Source: Paragorgia papillata
Taxonomy: Eukaryota > Cnidaria > Anthozoa > Scleralcyonacea > Coralliidae
Direction of reading: 5' to 3'
DNA length: 64,000 bases
NCBI GenBank assembly: GCA_035771165.1
Contig: JAWNZC010000014.1
Coordinates: 2,083,001 to 2,147,000, forward strand
Each line of letters opens with the position of its first letter. Positions within the stretch are counted from its first letter, which is position 1. Below the pieces are notes generated by a model. It saw only the letters and a program-made list of their open reading frames with translations, searched no databases and was not told the DNA's origin. Positions 34,901 to 43,049 of this stretch are shown piece by piece. The position numbers and the translations under genes were made by a program.

Positions 34901-35778
34901 TAAGAAACAATGTAGACTAGTTGTTATATAAAAATAACCACAACCCCCTAAATAAAGCAATTAGTCTAGTACCCACTTCCCCCAGATTTTCCTCAAGACA
35001 ATCAAGCATTGATCCACTCTTCAACACCTTTTGGGAAGAGTTGCTTCTTCAAGCACTATCACAGACAACACTTCTGCAATCGGTCGACTTCTGTAATCAT
35101 ATAAGAATATGCTACCCTATAAAACCAAGACTATTCAAACAACAAGTCTATTCTATTTTTTTAGCTGAACTATTTCTATGCACTGCCAGCTTTTGGAGAC
35201 ACAAATGCCGAACATGAAATTATACTCAACCAGCACGTGGTGACAACGGACAACCTTCCTTCCTTCGACGAATCCTTACCATTTTAACGAGTCCTTACCA
35301 TTTTAATGAATCCAAAGGCTTTTTCTTTATTCACATAAGCTTCTGAATATTCACCATACTTGTCAAACATTTTCTTAAACTCTTCTTCCGTGATGTCAAT
35401 AATATTTCCAACGAATAATCGGCAGCGATTTGAAAACTTTCTTTCCATTTTGCCGGTGACAGGATTCACATATGTTCTGCTGTGAGAGCCTGAATGAGAA
35501 TGTCTTGGAGTTGAATTATTGTTCGTAGACTTTATAGTAGTCTCTTTAGGTGTAGATACGTTTGACGACGCATCACGATTGTCCGTTTTATCAGGTTTTA
35601 CTTTGATGGGCTTTGCATCCAATTTTGGAGTTCTAATTTCTTCATGTCGAGAGCTATCTCTCGTAATATTTTTCTCCTTGCTGTTTCGTCGATCGTTCTT
35701 GTCGCCGGAGTGGTAAGGCCGATCACCAGATCGTTTGGCAGGGGAACGTGAACGATTTCGTGGTTTCGAAGAGCTCAT
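16758..35778 (-). CDS. NONO: DBHS-family RNA-binding protein (NONO/SFPQ/PSPC1 type), full eight-exon gene
   Basis: Eight exons join in phase with GT/AG borders into a 533-residue protein. Residues 1-117 are an Arg/Ser/Lys-rich low-complexity head. RRM1 (about 119-188) has RNP2 LFVGNI and RNP1 KAFGFIKM. RRM2 (193-262) has IHVSNL and KGYGVVEF. A NOPS segment (263-320) has DDEEGLLEKSIE and RFATPGTFEYEW. A long Glu/Arg/Gln coiled coil runs to about 426, then a Pro/Gly-rich segment (427-485) and a basic tail. This order defines the Drosophila-behaviour/human-splicing family, nuclear RNA/DNA-binding dimers of paraspeckles acting in transcription, splicing and RNA retention. Invertebrates usually have one such gene, so NONO, SFPQ or PSPC1 would be equally fair names. 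The introns are long and full of transposons. Exons are listed separately. Confidence 0.93.
17186..17462 (+). repeat. Dispersed repeat, copy 1 (in DBHS intron 7)
   Basis: GGTCGAGCTACCTCGGATTA, ATTCCCGATAATCAC, TTATTCGCCTCAGGCTCAGTGAA-type blocks recur in reverse orientation at 41440-41705. The inner part (CTCGACTTCGTCTCGGTTATT) is self-complementary. Confidence 0.8.
17470..19840. other. DBHS intron 7 remainder, no gene seen
   Basis: AT-rich intronic sequence with a weak CTAAACGATTTTAC repeat relic near 17580; nothing else recognised. Confidence 0.5.
19846..20022 (-). CDS. NONO: DBHS exon 7: Pro/Gly-rich segment
   Basis: 177 nt, phase 0 at both ends, acceptor GTAATTTTAAG|GAAGC, donor GATCCG|GTAAGT. 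It encodes EAALLHGGRLPHLNPFGVGP and GMMGPGHPVSPLHALP, a low-complexity Pro/Gly region like the C-terminal part of SFPQ/PSPC1. Confidence 0.88.
21190..21335. repeat. AAAACAAG-rich interspersed repeat (intron)
   Basis: Several copies of CTTAAAACAAG and its inverse CTTGTTTTAAGA within 140 bp, ending TTTGCAGTGCAGT; probably a small MITE. Confidence 0.45.
21400..21517 (-). CDS. NONO: DBHS exon 6: coiled coil
   Basis: 118 nt, acceptor CCTATTTCAAG|GCGTC, donor CAAGAG|GTACC. It encodes RHEEARLQEELRRQDEIRLQ and EEILLRRQQEELFRRRQQE, continuing the coiled coil used for DBHS oligomerisation. Ends in phase 0. Confidence 0.92.
21627..21740. mobile_element. Small MITE copy 1
   Basis: GTTTGCCTCTCAGTTGGGTT...ATTCATCATTGAGGCAAAGC. 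The ends GTTTGCCTC and GAGGCAAAGC are inverted. Near-identical to 22571-22680; a diverged relative is near 27180-27245. Confidence 0.7.
21768..21852 (-). CDS. NONO: DBHS exon 5: coiled coil
   Basis: 85 nt, acceptor GTATTAAG|AGCTC, donor ATAAG|GTATG. It encodes LMVKQEELRRQEEMMRQELM, a Glu/Arg/Gln heptad-like helix matching the MRRQEEL-type repeats of vertebrate DBHS coiled coils. Confidence 0.92.
22571..22680. mobile_element. Small MITE copy 2
   Basis: Same sequence as 21627-21740 with few changes, including TCAGCCGGTAATTCCA and TTCATCATTGAGGCAAAGC. Confidence 0.7.
22884..23080 (-). CDS. NONO: DBHS exon 4: NOPS C-terminal part and start of coiled coil
   Basis: 197 nt, acceptor TTTATCTAG|TGAGCG, donor AGAG|GTAAAG. 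It encodes ERDAGARFATPGTFEYEWCQ, KWKALDEM and LEATEKLETDMTQAVIDYET. Vertebrate proteins have RFAQPGSFEYEYAMRWKAL here. Phase 2 in, phase 1 out, agreeing with neighbours. Confidence 0.95.
23405..23860. repeat. Degenerate minisatellite, AACGTAA type (intron)
   Basis: A diverged ~20-bp unit of the form AAGTCTCACAACGTAACGTA repeats (TCACAACGTAACGTATCACA, GTCTCAAAACATAGCATAAA). The inverse orientation of the same unit makes up 57860-58285. Confidence 0.6.
24971..25066 (-). CDS. NONO: DBHS exon 3: NOPS N-terminal part
   Basis: 96 nt, acceptor TTTACCTAG|ATCACC, donor ACAA|GTAAGT. It encodes SPRPVFIKQQEQTDDEEGLL and EKSIERQQGYY, the counterpart of the PRPV...DDEEGLPEK segment of vertebrate DBHS proteins. 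It is too short to appear as an ORF; it was found by homology and phase. Confidence 0.93.
25141..25340. repeat. Dispersed repeat copy 1 (AGAAGAAGTTTG...CTAGTCTGGG)
   Basis: About 190 bp (AATCCGAGCTCCAGCAGGAT, TCGATCCCTATTCTGTGACG, GAGGACTAGGAACTAGTCTG) recur at 31963-32145 in the same orientation, both in DBHS introns. Confidence 0.8.
25531..25735 (+). repeat. 200-bp direct repeat, copy 1
   Basis: GTATCCCCCGG...CCTGTTCAACGTTGG to AACAATGCGAGATGTCCCAA; the same 200 bp recur at 26922-27118 about 1.4 kb away with roughly 5% difference. Confidence 0.85.
25919..26352. mobile_element. MITE with long inverted ends
   Basis: GTCCACGGTTCTCACAACGG and CCGTTGGTGAGAACCGTGGAC are inverted about 430 bp apart, lying between the two 200-bp direct repeats. 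Confidence 0.7.
26922..27118 (+). repeat. 200-bp direct repeat, copy 2
   Basis: Matches 25531-25735, including GACTCTTTAGGCGTTCGTTT and TAATTGAAAGAAATATTAGG. Confidence 0.85.
28043..28210. mobile_element. Foldback MITE in DBHS intron 2
   Basis: TCTACAAAAACGCGTCGGCG and CGCCGACACCTTTTTGTAGA are inverted around an AT-rich core that is itself partly self-complementary. Confidence 0.7.
29301..30027. mobile_element. Non-autonomous hAT-like element, left end missing
   Basis: This block matches the element at 32279-32818 over most of its length and ends CATTGAAAGCACTG. It is the longer version: it carries about 150 bp (GCCGAAATCGGCG to GTTAAAATTGACC) missing from the other copy. Its 5' terminal part is absent. 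Confidence 0.7.
30030..30240. other. CAAATGG-periodic intronic stretch
   Basis: GAATGGTT, CAAATGGTA, CAAATGGTT and CCAAATGGCAT recur every 20-30 bp, suggesting a very degenerate short tandem array. A plus-strand ORF here is judged spurious. Confidence 0.4.
30298..30599 (-). CDS. NONO: DBHS exon 2: end of RRM1 and most of RRM2
   Basis: The acceptor is TTTTATTTTAG|GATACTCGC and the donor GGCAG|GTATTT, 302 nt from phase 0 to phase 2. It encodes DTRMNAEAAKNALDGSTRRG, then IHVSNLGPLVSNEMLEKAFS and VVVDDRGRSKGYGVVEFARK, matching the RRM2 signature of DBHS proteins (VSNE-LEEAFS, VDDRGR). Confidence 0.95.
31618..31690. mobile_element. Solitary terminus resembling the 9-bp-TSD transposons
   Basis: CAGCCTGGTTCCCAGGCCTC has the palindromic CCTG-N5-CAGG end motif, followed by the hairpin partner GAGAGGCCTGG. 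No matching opposite end was seen, so this looks like a truncated or solo end. Confidence 0.45.
31963..32153. repeat. Dispersed repeat copy 2 with E2 target site
   Basis: Same repeat as 25141-25340. Its right end is interrupted by element E2; the last nine bases GGGAAATGG are the E2 target-site duplication. Confidence 0.75.
32154..33608. mobile_element. TIR transposon, 9-bp TSD, non-autonomous (element E2, DBHS intron 1)
   Basis: It starts TAGCCTGCGTAGCAGGCGTT and ends AACGCCTGCTATGCAGGCTA. GGGAAATGG lies on both sides (32145-32153 and 33609-33617), a perfect 9-bp duplication. The inverted ends are about 63 bp and each contains its own hairpin (CAGGCGTTACT against AGTAACGCCTG). No transposase or helicase is visible inside; a hAT-like element (32279-32818) is nested in it. 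It lies in DBHS intron 1. Confidence 0.9.
32279..32818. mobile_element. hAT-like non-autonomous element nested in E2
   Basis: The ends CAGTGCTTTCAATGA and TCATTGAAAGCACTG are inverted. CAGTG-type ends are usual for hAT elements, but no clean 8-bp duplication could be read. A subterminal palindrome GCCAGCGCGATTGATCGCGC lies at the left. It matches 29301-30027 apart from an internal deletion. Confidence 0.65.
35274..35312 (-). promoter_or_regulatory. Tandemly duplicated exon-1 splice donor of the DBHS gene
   Basis: The 19-bp unit TTAAAATGGTAAGGAYTCG is present twice in tandem across the exon-1/intron-1 border, giving two equal GTAAGG donors. Use of the inner one leads to an in-frame stop after VRTR. 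Confidence 0.8.
35299..35778 (-). CDS. NONO: DBHS exon 1: start codon, RS-like head, start of RRM1
   Basis: The start is MSSSKPRNRSRSPAKRSGDR; 160 codons, ending in phase 0 after GFIKM. RRM1 begins at RCRLFVGNIIDITEEEFKKM, very close to the vertebrate DBHS RRM1. The donor is ATG|GTAAGG. A second copy of the donor sequence follows 19 bp later; using it would add VRTR and a stop, so the first is chosen. The vertebrate-like join FIKM/DTR supports this. Confidence 0.93.
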
Positions 35779-35894
35779 TTTCTATAGAAGAAAGCAAGCC
35801 CTGAACGTTTTCTTTCCTCAGTCCAACCACGCTGTAATGAAGATTGAAGACAAGCTCAGGCGTCTGGGAATGGCACGCGGGGGCAGGGGCACCT

Positions 35895-35940
35895 CTTTAG
35901 CCAATCAGCACTAAGAAAATAAAGAATCGGCCAATGAGAA
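35895..35940 (-). promoter_or_regulatory. Probable DBHS promoter with two CCAAT boxes
   Basis: Two inverted CCAAT motifs (CCAATCAG and CCAATGAG on the plus strand, so ATTGG on the gene strand) lie about 125-160 bp upstream of the start codon, 25 to 30 bp apart, a spacing common in NF-Y-driven promoters. No TATA box is obvious. Confidence 0.45.
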
Positions 35941-36039
35941 CAAAGCATTTTGTGCTCTTCGTACTGATAAAGGTAATTACTTCATGTAGGCCCTGTTTAC
36001 ATACATAAACTGATATATAGTACTCCTTTGCTTCCTGTC

Positions 36040-37480
36040 TTATACACCTTGTGAAGTCTTTTGAAGATTAATTCTTTGAAAGTTTTCATGGCGATAATGT
36101 AATATAAATAAGTTTTGTAGAAACACCACGTAAAATATTTCTTTGCTAAGCTTTCGGCCTGTTGACTTAGGCTTTACCACATACTTCAAGGCCTTTGAAG
36201 ATATCAAGCAAATGACCCAACAATAACATATAAACCGAAAATATAGGAAAATGGTCACGCAGAGGGAAAGTGATCCTACTACAGAGAAGAGTTTGTAAAC
36301 AATGTAAACTAGGGCTATCTTTTGACTCGTTTCAAAGGGTAACCCGTCCCTTCTAGATTCTAGAAGAACCCCTACCTTCATGCAAACCCTCGTTCATGGA
36401 AGACAATTTGTTTATATATATATATACTGTAGTATTTACTAAATCAATGGCAAAGTTATAATAAATATAATAGTTCGAAAATAATTCTTATACAAGGCCA
36501 GTTAGACGATGTGGCGCGCGCATCAACGAAATTTAACTATTTTTGCGGATACTGGTTGCTAAACCATATCCGCTATGTCATGAGCGTGGTTGTGTGTGTG
36601 TTTGTGTGTCAAATAAATACCAGTATCCGCATGTACGCATTGCGTACCTATTTTTAGACTCAGATACAAGCCGAGACAGGCAAATAGCCTAATCAGTTTG
36701 ACTCCCGTCACCCTATCTCTCACACGAAGACTGTATAGGAAAAACTCTTTTAAAACTGTGTAGCTCGTCTTATTCCAAACTGGGAAAGACACAATCACGT
36801 GACCCTAATTTTTTTTGGCCCACTGATAAAACTGACACTTCTTTGAAACGTAATGTTTTGCCTTAATACCTTACAGGAACTTCACAACCCTACATAAAAA
36901 CAGCACCAATAATGGATAAATTATTTTTTTGATTGTGATTCCGAAGGAAACGAATAATTTATTTAATAGAGTGTGGTAAATGTTCTAAATTGTACGTTGG
37001 GAGTTCCACTACATCTTTTAGAAAACAGTTCAATAACCACAAGAACAGTATTAGGAGATATGAGAAGGGCCAGAGAGGTATGCCATGCAGGGGAGCGATT
37101 ATATTCGCATTTTTTTTGAGAACGCCATAACTGCTTAATAATAATAATGTAAACTTTATTTATTGATCATTAAACGTAGAAATTACAATGATAAACCTCG
37201 CTTTTACAGGTAGCTAGTTTACCACTGACTATTTGAAGTGATGCTACATGAGAATAAATAATAATAATAATAATAATTTATTAAAATTTAATTATCAATC
37301 ATTTATCAATTTTCAAATGCGCATGCAACAAGTGTTAAGAAATCCAATATAAAAAAACAAAAACAAAAACGATTACAATTTACAGTAAATTACAATCCTA
37401 ACACAACCATATTAAAAATTAAATAATAATAATAGTGTATGAATTTAGATAAGAAATATAGCCCTGTATAAAAAAAATGT
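36040..37480. other. Intergenic, repeat relics only
   Basis: A minus-strand ORF at 36040-36381 has hydrophobic stretches, but its second half (AAGTCAACAGGCCGAAAGC) looks like retroelement-tail sequence. Near 36543-36631 TGCGGATACTGGT is inverted as ACCAGTATCCGCA. At 37130-37440 (AAT)n-rich tails suggest retroelement 3' ends. Confidence 0.4.
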
Positions 37481-37491
37481 ATGAACACTAG

Positions 37492-37878
37492 CGTATTTAC
37501 TCGTTTAAGCGCCGCGGCGCTCTTTACATTTTTAGTGTTTCGGATGCGGCGCTTATTTGAGGGCGGCGCTCTTTAAAAATTATTTTATTTGTAAACGATA
37601 ACAAGAAATGTTAACAACAAAATAAACATGTTTCAAGAGAGATTTAAATGGGAGAGCATTGAAATATACTCACTTTGAACTTAAAAACACTGTAATACAG
37701 GAGAATAAATTTCCGAGACTGATTTAAGATTGAGATGTACTGTAGTTCGGTTTAGTTTGGCTTCTCGAACAATTCTGTTGTGAATAAGTGCGGCGCTTAT
37801 TCGAGGGCGGCGCTCTTTAATATTTTTGCTCTCATATGCGGCGCTTAATCGGGGGCTGCGCTTAAACGAGTAAATACG
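37492..37878. mobile_element. MITE, CGTATTTACTCGTTTAAGCGC ends
   Basis: CGTATTTACTCGTTTAAGCG and CGCTTAAACGAGTAAATACG are exact inverses, with repeated GGCGGCGCTCTTTA and GCGGCGCTTATT blocks inside. About 387 bp. Confidence 0.85.
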
Positions 37879-38289
37879 ATATACATAAAAACTATACTAT
37901 ATATGGTTTACTTGATGAAAGGGTTAAGATAGTCTGATCTGGGAATATACTTTGGACACGTCTATCCCAAAGGGTTTGAACTTAAGACATTTTTTGTAAA
38001 TTTTAATTACTAATGATATGTAGAACATTTAAAAGATCACGCGGATTAACAACATGTAATTTGTCCTTGATAAAAGGGCTTGCCTCAAAACGTTGGAAGC
38101 TATCAGTATTAAAAAAAGTTTTAATTTTAAAAGAGGTTTTGTGATTGACTTATAAATGTTTGGCTTCAGAGGAGGAGGAAGGTTGACTAAAAAAAGTGCT
38201 CCAAATGACCTACACTCTACAGCGACATGAACAAGAACAAAAATAAGAAAACGTTGAGACCAATTTTTTACAACTGTTGCATGTATACG

Positions 38290-39235
38290 ACCGTCGAGCT
38301 TGTGTCTGTGTTATACTGTTACACATATATTTGATAAAATAGATACATAATATATACAGTATATCGCAACGCATCTTACGGAAGGTGAATCACTCTTCTC
38401 TTTACCGTTTTCTGCGATCGTACTATATTAGTTGACTCATCACGCAAGTAGGCTTTGCTGTGAAGCCAGAACAAAATTCACAAAAAGTGAAAAAGCACAT
38501 GCAAAAATTAAACGGAAGAAAGATTAGAGTAATAGTATATACGTTTTATCTGCACTATTAAGTGCCCTGCATGAGCAACCTGCAGTTTACAACCCGAGTG
38601 TTCCAAGGCATGTCATTAAACATGCCAATAAAATGTGGAAATATACACCACATGCACACTTAAGGTGGCTTGATATGTCTAAATTAAGCAGGTTCTCCGC
38701 TTGCCAATAAATTCGCGCGAATCGAATTTTTCTTTTGTTATATGAGCTCTCAACTGGGGCTCATAGAAATCTATTCAATTTTCACAATATAAAATTCAAT
38801 TTGAGTGAAAAAATTCACAAGTGGAAAACCGAGTTTATATAAGAAATTGAATCCTTTCTGCAAATGTTTTGCAATGCAGATGCAAGCTTCATTCTAGTTC
38901 AATGCATGATAGTCTTGGTTACTAAAAAAATTTACACCCTCACACTTTAGAATTCGTCTTTAAAATACATCCAGCTAAATTTGCAAAATAACCTAATTTG
39001 CATAAAATCCGTGTAATAACCTCACTGAATAAATACAATTTCTAAATCTCTGGACACACATGCAAACTCCACATGCATATGCATGTACATCGTTTCAACT
39101 CAAGACCGACACCATACGTCTATCAGCTATGTATTATAATGAAGAAGCTCAGTCCTGTACAACAAAACATTCTATGAGAAAGAAATACAATTTCTCATTG
39201 GTTATAAGACTGTCAAGCCACTAACCATAAGTCAA
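38290..39235. other. No gene seen apart from a diverged MITE
   Basis: If the donor at 39244 is used, a further exon of the unidentified gene may lie here; none was recognisable. Confidence 0.35.
38693..38835. mobile_element. Diverged copy of the 3029-3188 MITE
   Basis: Shares TTTTTCTTTTGT.ATATGAGCTCTC and AGAAATCTATTCAATTTT with the first copy; the ends (GGTTCTCCGCTTG and CAAGTGGAAAACC) are degraded. Confidence 0.55.
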
Positions 39236-39244
39236 GAAACTTAC

Positions 39245-39629
39245 GGCTTTGTCCGGGCTTTAAAATTTAACAAATTCACAGGTATGCGGAAAGGATTTAA
39301 AGAAGTTGGTCTCGGTCTTGATGTAGAAGTCGTTTCCTCTCTTTGTTCTGTTTCGTCTTCATCGTCGTCGTCGCTGTCAAGTTCCAGTTGAACTCTTTGT
39401 CGAATTATGCGTCCTGACGACGTTCGTTTGACAGCCCCAGCTACAGCCTCAGCAGTGCTTCTGCTACTTGTTACTGCTACTGCTATATTGGTATCAGTTT
39501 TGTTTTGTTCGAGGTCATTAGTTTGCAAGCTCTTGTATGTTGTTGCAAGGAAATGCATTTGGCCACTAAGATCTGACGCTCTGATCTTGCTCACAATTTG
39601 TTGAATGAGTGAAAGAACGACAGAAGATT
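39245..39629 (-). CDS. Unidentified gene, exon C (or last exon, stop at 39241)
   Basis: Acceptor GCTTGTTAG|AATCTTC and strong donor AAGCC|GTAAGTTTC. It encodes a helical segment SSVVLSLIQQIVSKIRASDL and SGQMHFLATTYKSLQ, then a Ser/Ala-rich part, SGRIIRQRVQLELDSDDDDE and a Thr/Pro-rich end with NPFRIPVNLLNFKART. If the donor is not used, the frame stops four bases later at 39241-39243. I do not recognise the family; the acidic run suggests a nuclear protein. It joins exon B in phase (G|AA = Glu). Confidence 0.6.
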
Positions 39630-40354
39630 CTAACAAGCAAAAGATGTAATATAAACTCTATTAGTCTACTAAATCATTGCATAATTAACCCAGGGGCGCA
39701 ACAGGGAGGAGGAAGCAGGTGGAGGTTGCAACCCTGCCCTTTTTGTGACACCTAACATCTTTTCTGCTGTTTTTGTGACACCTATATAACATCTTTTCTG
39801 CTGTTTTTTATGACACCTGCCAACTTTTTTGCGTAATCAAGATATCTATAGTATCCAAATTATTTAGAATTCTGAAAGATTTTGCCCGTTTTTGGCGTAC
39901 AACCACTACTCGTTCTAGATTTTCTATTTGCGCGCCTGATTAACCTATACCATGCACTAGTCGCAGGGCTTCGTACATATGCAGGTGCAAGCGTGCATGG
40001 TGGGAAAACGTCTTCCCTTGACCCTTTCACGCGTGGCTTTAATTCATTAGTCCGTGTTTGTTGCTCGTAACATAGTCTCTAGAAAGTATATTGTCTGGAA
40101 ACGCGGTCAACGTCTTTGTTCTATAGTTTTGTTCACGTTTGTCCTCCTTCGCGCTTGCTGAACACATAAATTGTATTTTTGGTATAATGTTGAAGCAATC
40201 AGCCAATAGCAGCGTTGCTGTATAAATATTAATGAACGTAAAACAAACGATTTGTGCACTTTCAGGTTAAGCTCATTGTCAGCCGCTTTCGTGTTTACCG
40301 CTTTCCAGACAATTCAATTTAGGGACTACGCTCGTACATAATAAACAGACTCAC

Positions 40355-40441
40355 CTAACGGAGGGAGTGCTTGCGGAGTTTCACCTTTAAGTAAACTTGA
40401 AAGATACAGATAGATCTGGCTATAATTTGGTTTTCCAGGTT
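40355..40441 (-). CDS. Unidentified gene, exon B
   Basis: 87 nt, acceptor ATGTTTTGTAG|AACCTG and donor TTAG|GTGAGT. It encodes PGKPNYSQIYLYLSSLLKGE and TPQALPPL. Found by splice borders and phase, not by a long ORF. Function unknown. Confidence 0.6.
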   Translation of the reverse strand, partial: NLENQIIARSICIFQVYLKVKLRKHSLR

Positions 40442-40987
40442 CTACAAAACATCATTAACAAAGGAGATTATAAAATAATAATAAAATATATATCTCACGA
40501 ATATATTATAATGATAAGTTCTTTTCGAAAAAAATCTTTGATAAAATAATAGTTATATTTAAGAAACGTGCGTGATTGCTAAATGCATTGACTGCCAAAA
40601 TGGTTACCACACCTTTCTCTATATTTGTTATAAGGATTTTTGGGAAAGGACAGTTTCGAGTGTAGGAATGTATACAATTTAAGACGTAAGGGGTGAATAG
40701 GGCGACCTTTTTACTATGGACAACTTTTGCCCATGGAAAGATGTTCTAAAGGCCACTTCACATTGGGGCGGAAATACAGACCCTGACTACGAAGTCGCAT
40801 TATAGGCTGATCAGTGACTTATAAGCTTTGCCTTTAGTTGTAGTTGTTTGAAGAAACTACAACATTTACACCTTTTATGATAATAAGATGATAAGGAAAA
40901 AGATGAAAAACAGATTTAGGTTTGAAGTATTGACGTTACGTTAAATAAATAAATAAACTAACAATAAATAAATAAATAATAATTACT

Positions 40988-41130
40988 TATTGACCGAGCG
41001 TGAGGTCTGTACTAGTGAAATATCGGACCGATGTTTTTTTTAGTACGGACCGAGGCGAGCGCAGCGAGTTGAGGTCTGTGCAAAAAACAGAGGTCCGATA
41101 TTTCACTATAGTACAGACCGAACAAGCGAG
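40988..41130. mobile_element. Foldback MITE, GGTCTGTACTA ends
   Basis: GAGGTCTGTACTAGTGAAAT and TTTCACTATAGTACAGACC with inner TATCGGACC/GGTCCGATA; the core has GCGAGCGCAGCGAG. Lies near the unidentified gene's exon A. Confidence 0.8.
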
Positions 41131-41439
41131 GTCAATAAGTAGTTTATTATATGGCCATAAATGTTGTGAACGTTCTGTGAAAACTCGACCCATCTTTCTT
41201 GTGAACTAAACGAAAATGGCAGACATTTTCCCATTTTTAAAGTACTTTCCGTTGAGCTAGAATCCTGAACTTTCTACCCCAAATATAATTTTTCAATTGC
41301 TTTTGTTTAACATATTGCTCAAGACCGTACGTTAAGTAGTTGAATAAAAAATCTAATACTTGTGAGAAGTAAATGTTATATTATTACGAACAAAGTTACG
41401 AACGTTTTAGACATTTTAAAAACTTTCACAAAACGTAGA

Positions 41440-41705
41440 AACTCGAGTTATTATTGAGACGAAACCGAAGTTATTATTTACCGACATTCACTGAGCCTGA
41501 GGCGAATAACTGTTTTAGTATAAATACACATTTTTGTACTTTTAGGAACAGCATTTTCTTTAAAATTGTTAATTTCCTCGTCTGTCGCATTGACAAATTG
41601 GCTAGTGGCCATTTTGAAAAAACGCTATAGGTGATTATCGGGAATTAATCCGAGGTAGCTCGACAAATCAGCGCGCGCAATGTTCCATAATCACCTGTGT
41701 AGTTA
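41440..41705 (-). repeat. Dispersed repeat, copy 2 (inverse of 17186-17462)
   Basis: GATTATCGGGAATTAATCCG, AGGTAGCTCGAC and TCACTGAGCCTGAGGCGAAT match the other copy in reverse complement. Confidence 0.8.
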
Positions 41706-41879
41706 TACTAATATAATAAATACAAGTTAAAGTAAAGTAAAGTAATAAATAGATACATACAATAAATAAATAATTATTCAGCAAACGAATAAACATATTG
41801 ATTAATAAATTAAGTAATTAATAAATCAATAAACAATTGAATAAATCACCAAAATATTTAATAAATAAATAAATATTAC

Positions 41880-41919
41880 CATGAGCATTGATTGGCTCAG
41901 CTGCAGCTGCAACCATGAG
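41880..41919 (-). CDS. Unidentified gene, exon A (40 nt)
   Basis: Acceptor TTTTTTCTAG|CTCATGG and donor CATG|GTAATA. It encodes LMVAAAAEPINAH and joins exon B in phase (G|AA = Glu). An ATG is the second codon, so this could hold the start, but the polypyrimidine tract and AG before it favour an internal exon. Upstream exons were not found. The donor sits in an AATAAAT-rich stretch. Confidence 0.45.
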
Positions 41920-42074
41920 CTAGAAAAAAGTATTAAAAAAATAAATTTAAATTAAAGCTAACCAATTACGTCATATGGGGCGCGTGCATTTCTAACGCTT
42001 TTTCTCAGGGTCTGTCTTTCAACTTCCACGAGTTTTCATAGACAGTGATGAAGGCTATTTGGTTATAAATTAAT

Positions 42075-42625
42075 TTGTGTCGAATATAACCAGCTGGTAC
42101 TTTATGTAGGCTTGACCTCAACACAAATCCTAACCAAAGGAATCCAGTACCTGGGTGACTACAGCTACCAGAATGCTTCTCCCGTATTTTAGTGCTACCA
42201 AGTAGAGGATACTGGCAAAGCATTCCAGTAGTTGTCGTCACCCAACGCATAGTCAATCGAGATATGGTCTGGAAACTCGGCAAACTTCAAAGCGCCTATA
42301 ATGAGCTGTGATTTTATGTTGAACCGTACCTTACACCGTGCACATCCTTTGTTTTAGGTTTATTAATATTTAAATAGCACGGTTGAGTGATTGAACTGAA
42401 ACGTTGCTATTGGACAATTCGTTCATTATACTAAAATGTGTTCAGTGACTGTGCACAAAAATGCAAGGCGAACAAAACGGTAGACCAAAGACTTTAGCTG
42501 AGTTTCCAGACCATATCTCGATTGGCTATGCCCAACGCTATCGTATGTCATCGTGCAAATGTTGGGGCTAGCCCTACATAAAGTACCACGGTTATGTCGG
42601 GTACAAATTTATAACCAAGGTGTAA
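42075..42625. repeat. Imperfect inverted repeat / foldback element
   Basis: ATCGAGATATGGTCTGGAAA (42255-42275) is inverted as TTTCCAGACCATATCTCGAT near 42510. GGTACTTTATGTAGG and CCTACATAAAGTACC form the outer arms. Confidence 0.7.
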
Positions 42626-42772
42626 TTTCAATGGATATAAAATAGCCTGCACTCTACCGTACGGAACAAAAGCTAAAATAAATTATTCATAGGTTCTTGC
42701 CAGGCTCTATAGCTTCATTTAGTTCATTACGTCAAACTGGCCAAACGTTTACATAACAATTAACATCCTTAA

Positions 42773-43049
42773 AGGTGACGTACAGTCCGTTCTGCGCATG
42801 ACCGCAATGTGGTCCCCAAAACATGACATTCGTAGATAATTACATGAAGTACTCAGCTCAATGTAAACCGTTAGGAACAACATGGCAGAAAACCAAGCGA
42901 TTCGGCGAGGATATCTCCCCGGATTTCTTCTATTTCTCCTGAAAATGTTTTGTTTTGGGTACAATCTTGAATAATATATTAGTTTTTTTTTGTAAATAAA
43001 GATGTAAACATTAGTTTCGTACATGCGCAGAACGGACTGTACGTCACCT
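42773..43049. mobile_element. MITE with TTAA target duplication and residual start exon
   Basis: The element is AGGTGACGTACAGTCCGTTC...GAACGGACTGTACGTCACCT with TTAA on both sides (42769-42772 and 43050-43053). The inverted ends of about 28 bp are exact. TTAA duplications occur in piggyBac and Kolobok transposons. Confidence 0.85.
42882..42974 (+). pseudogene. Short ORF inside the TTAA MITE
   Basis: An ATG in good context (AACATGG) opens a 30-residue ORF (MAENQAIRRGYLPGFLLFLL...). It may be the retained first exon of the parent transposase, as such MITEs often keep one, or it may be chance. No domain is recognised. Confidence 0.25.

Noticed and set aside
36040..36381. Minus-strand ORF with hydrophobic stretches, at first sight part of a seven-helix receptor
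   Set aside because: The second half looks like retroelement-tail sequence, no receptor motif is clear and no flanking exons were found.
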